A stretch of DNA of 38,271 bases. It comes from Gaiellales bacterium. GTDB lineage: Bacteria > Actinomycetota > Thermoleophilia > Gaiellales > JAICJC01. The first letter of the stretch is position 1, and each line of letters begins with the position of its first letter. The translations under genes and the position numbers were made by a program. The stretch spans positions 1-38,271 of the forward strand of contig DASUHM010000042.1 in assembly GCA_036273515.1 (NCBI GenBank), read 5' to 3'. Below, one piece after another: positions 38,236 to 38,271 of the stretch. The notes under the pieces are model-generated. The model searched no databases and was not told where the DNA came from. It saw nothing but the letters and a program-made list of their open reading frames with translations.

Positions 38236-38271
38236 CGCTGGCCTCCTCTCGATCAGTCGTCGCCCGAACCT

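Overview
The window is a high-GC (roughly 70%) bacterial chromosome segment. Its genes have strong G/C third-position bias, frequent GTG starts, many 4-base ATGA/GTGA gene overlaps, membrane-anchored Ser/Thr kinases with an FHA protein, and GTTT-N15-GGGTAT-like stress promoters. Together these suggest an actinobacterium; the gene mix (QueF with a VUT transporter, DUF892 proteins, MrpA-less Mrp operon) fits a soil Thermoleophilia-type lineage, but that class assignment is inference. No phage, plasmid, IS element or CRISPR array is visible.

Layout. 1-5 kb: DrrA/DrrB-type ABC exporter (5' end cut off), a cupin, and an amino-acid permease coupled to a glutamine-synthetase-like ligase. 5-10 kb: signalling island with a class III cyclase-USP fusion, two Ser/Thr kinases (one with a degenerate glycine loop and a Pro-rich linker to an extracellular domain) and a divergent FHA protein. 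10-11.7 kb: small barrel protein, YrdB-like protein, VUT-family transporter and convergent queF (queuosine-precursor uptake/synthesis). 11.7-13.1 kb: small envelope and stress proteins, one of them apparently frame-disrupted. 13.2-15.6 kb: two secreted beta-propeller proteins. 15.6-22.3 kb: a membrane TPR protein of lower GC, then an unusual heme-peroxide cluster of a 153-aa unnamed-family protein, a tandem-repeat membrane protein, a DyP peroxidase, a convergent catalase-like protein and a small helical protein. 22.5-24.6 kb: frameshifted TPR fragment, tRNA-Thr(GGT), GMC oxidoreductase. 24.7-27.9 kb: small membrane protein plus OmpR-type two-component system, then an ArsR-SRPBCC pair under a near-leaderless self-overlapping promoter. 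27.9-30.3 kb: a decaying stretch with an internally deleted Mn-catalase, a class V aminotransferase-like enzyme and an internally deleted cysteine hydrolase. 30.3-34.5 kb: seven-gene Mrp/Mbh-type cation antiporter operon. 34.5-38.2 kb: tandem DUF892 ferritin-like protein, NAD-epimerase, SDR, DUF1360 protein and two small charged proteins.

Theme. Many genes deal with oxidative, membrane or general stress (DyP, catalase-like, Mn-catalase relic, DUF892, USP, GlsB-like, Mrp). At least three carry the same SigB/SigF-like promoter pattern, suggesting a shared general-stress regulon. The most interesting items are the DyP/catalase-like cluster with its tandem-domain membrane partner, the MrpA-less antiporter containing a subunit with only an AUA start candidate, and the two genes that have lost their catalytic cores by internal deletion.
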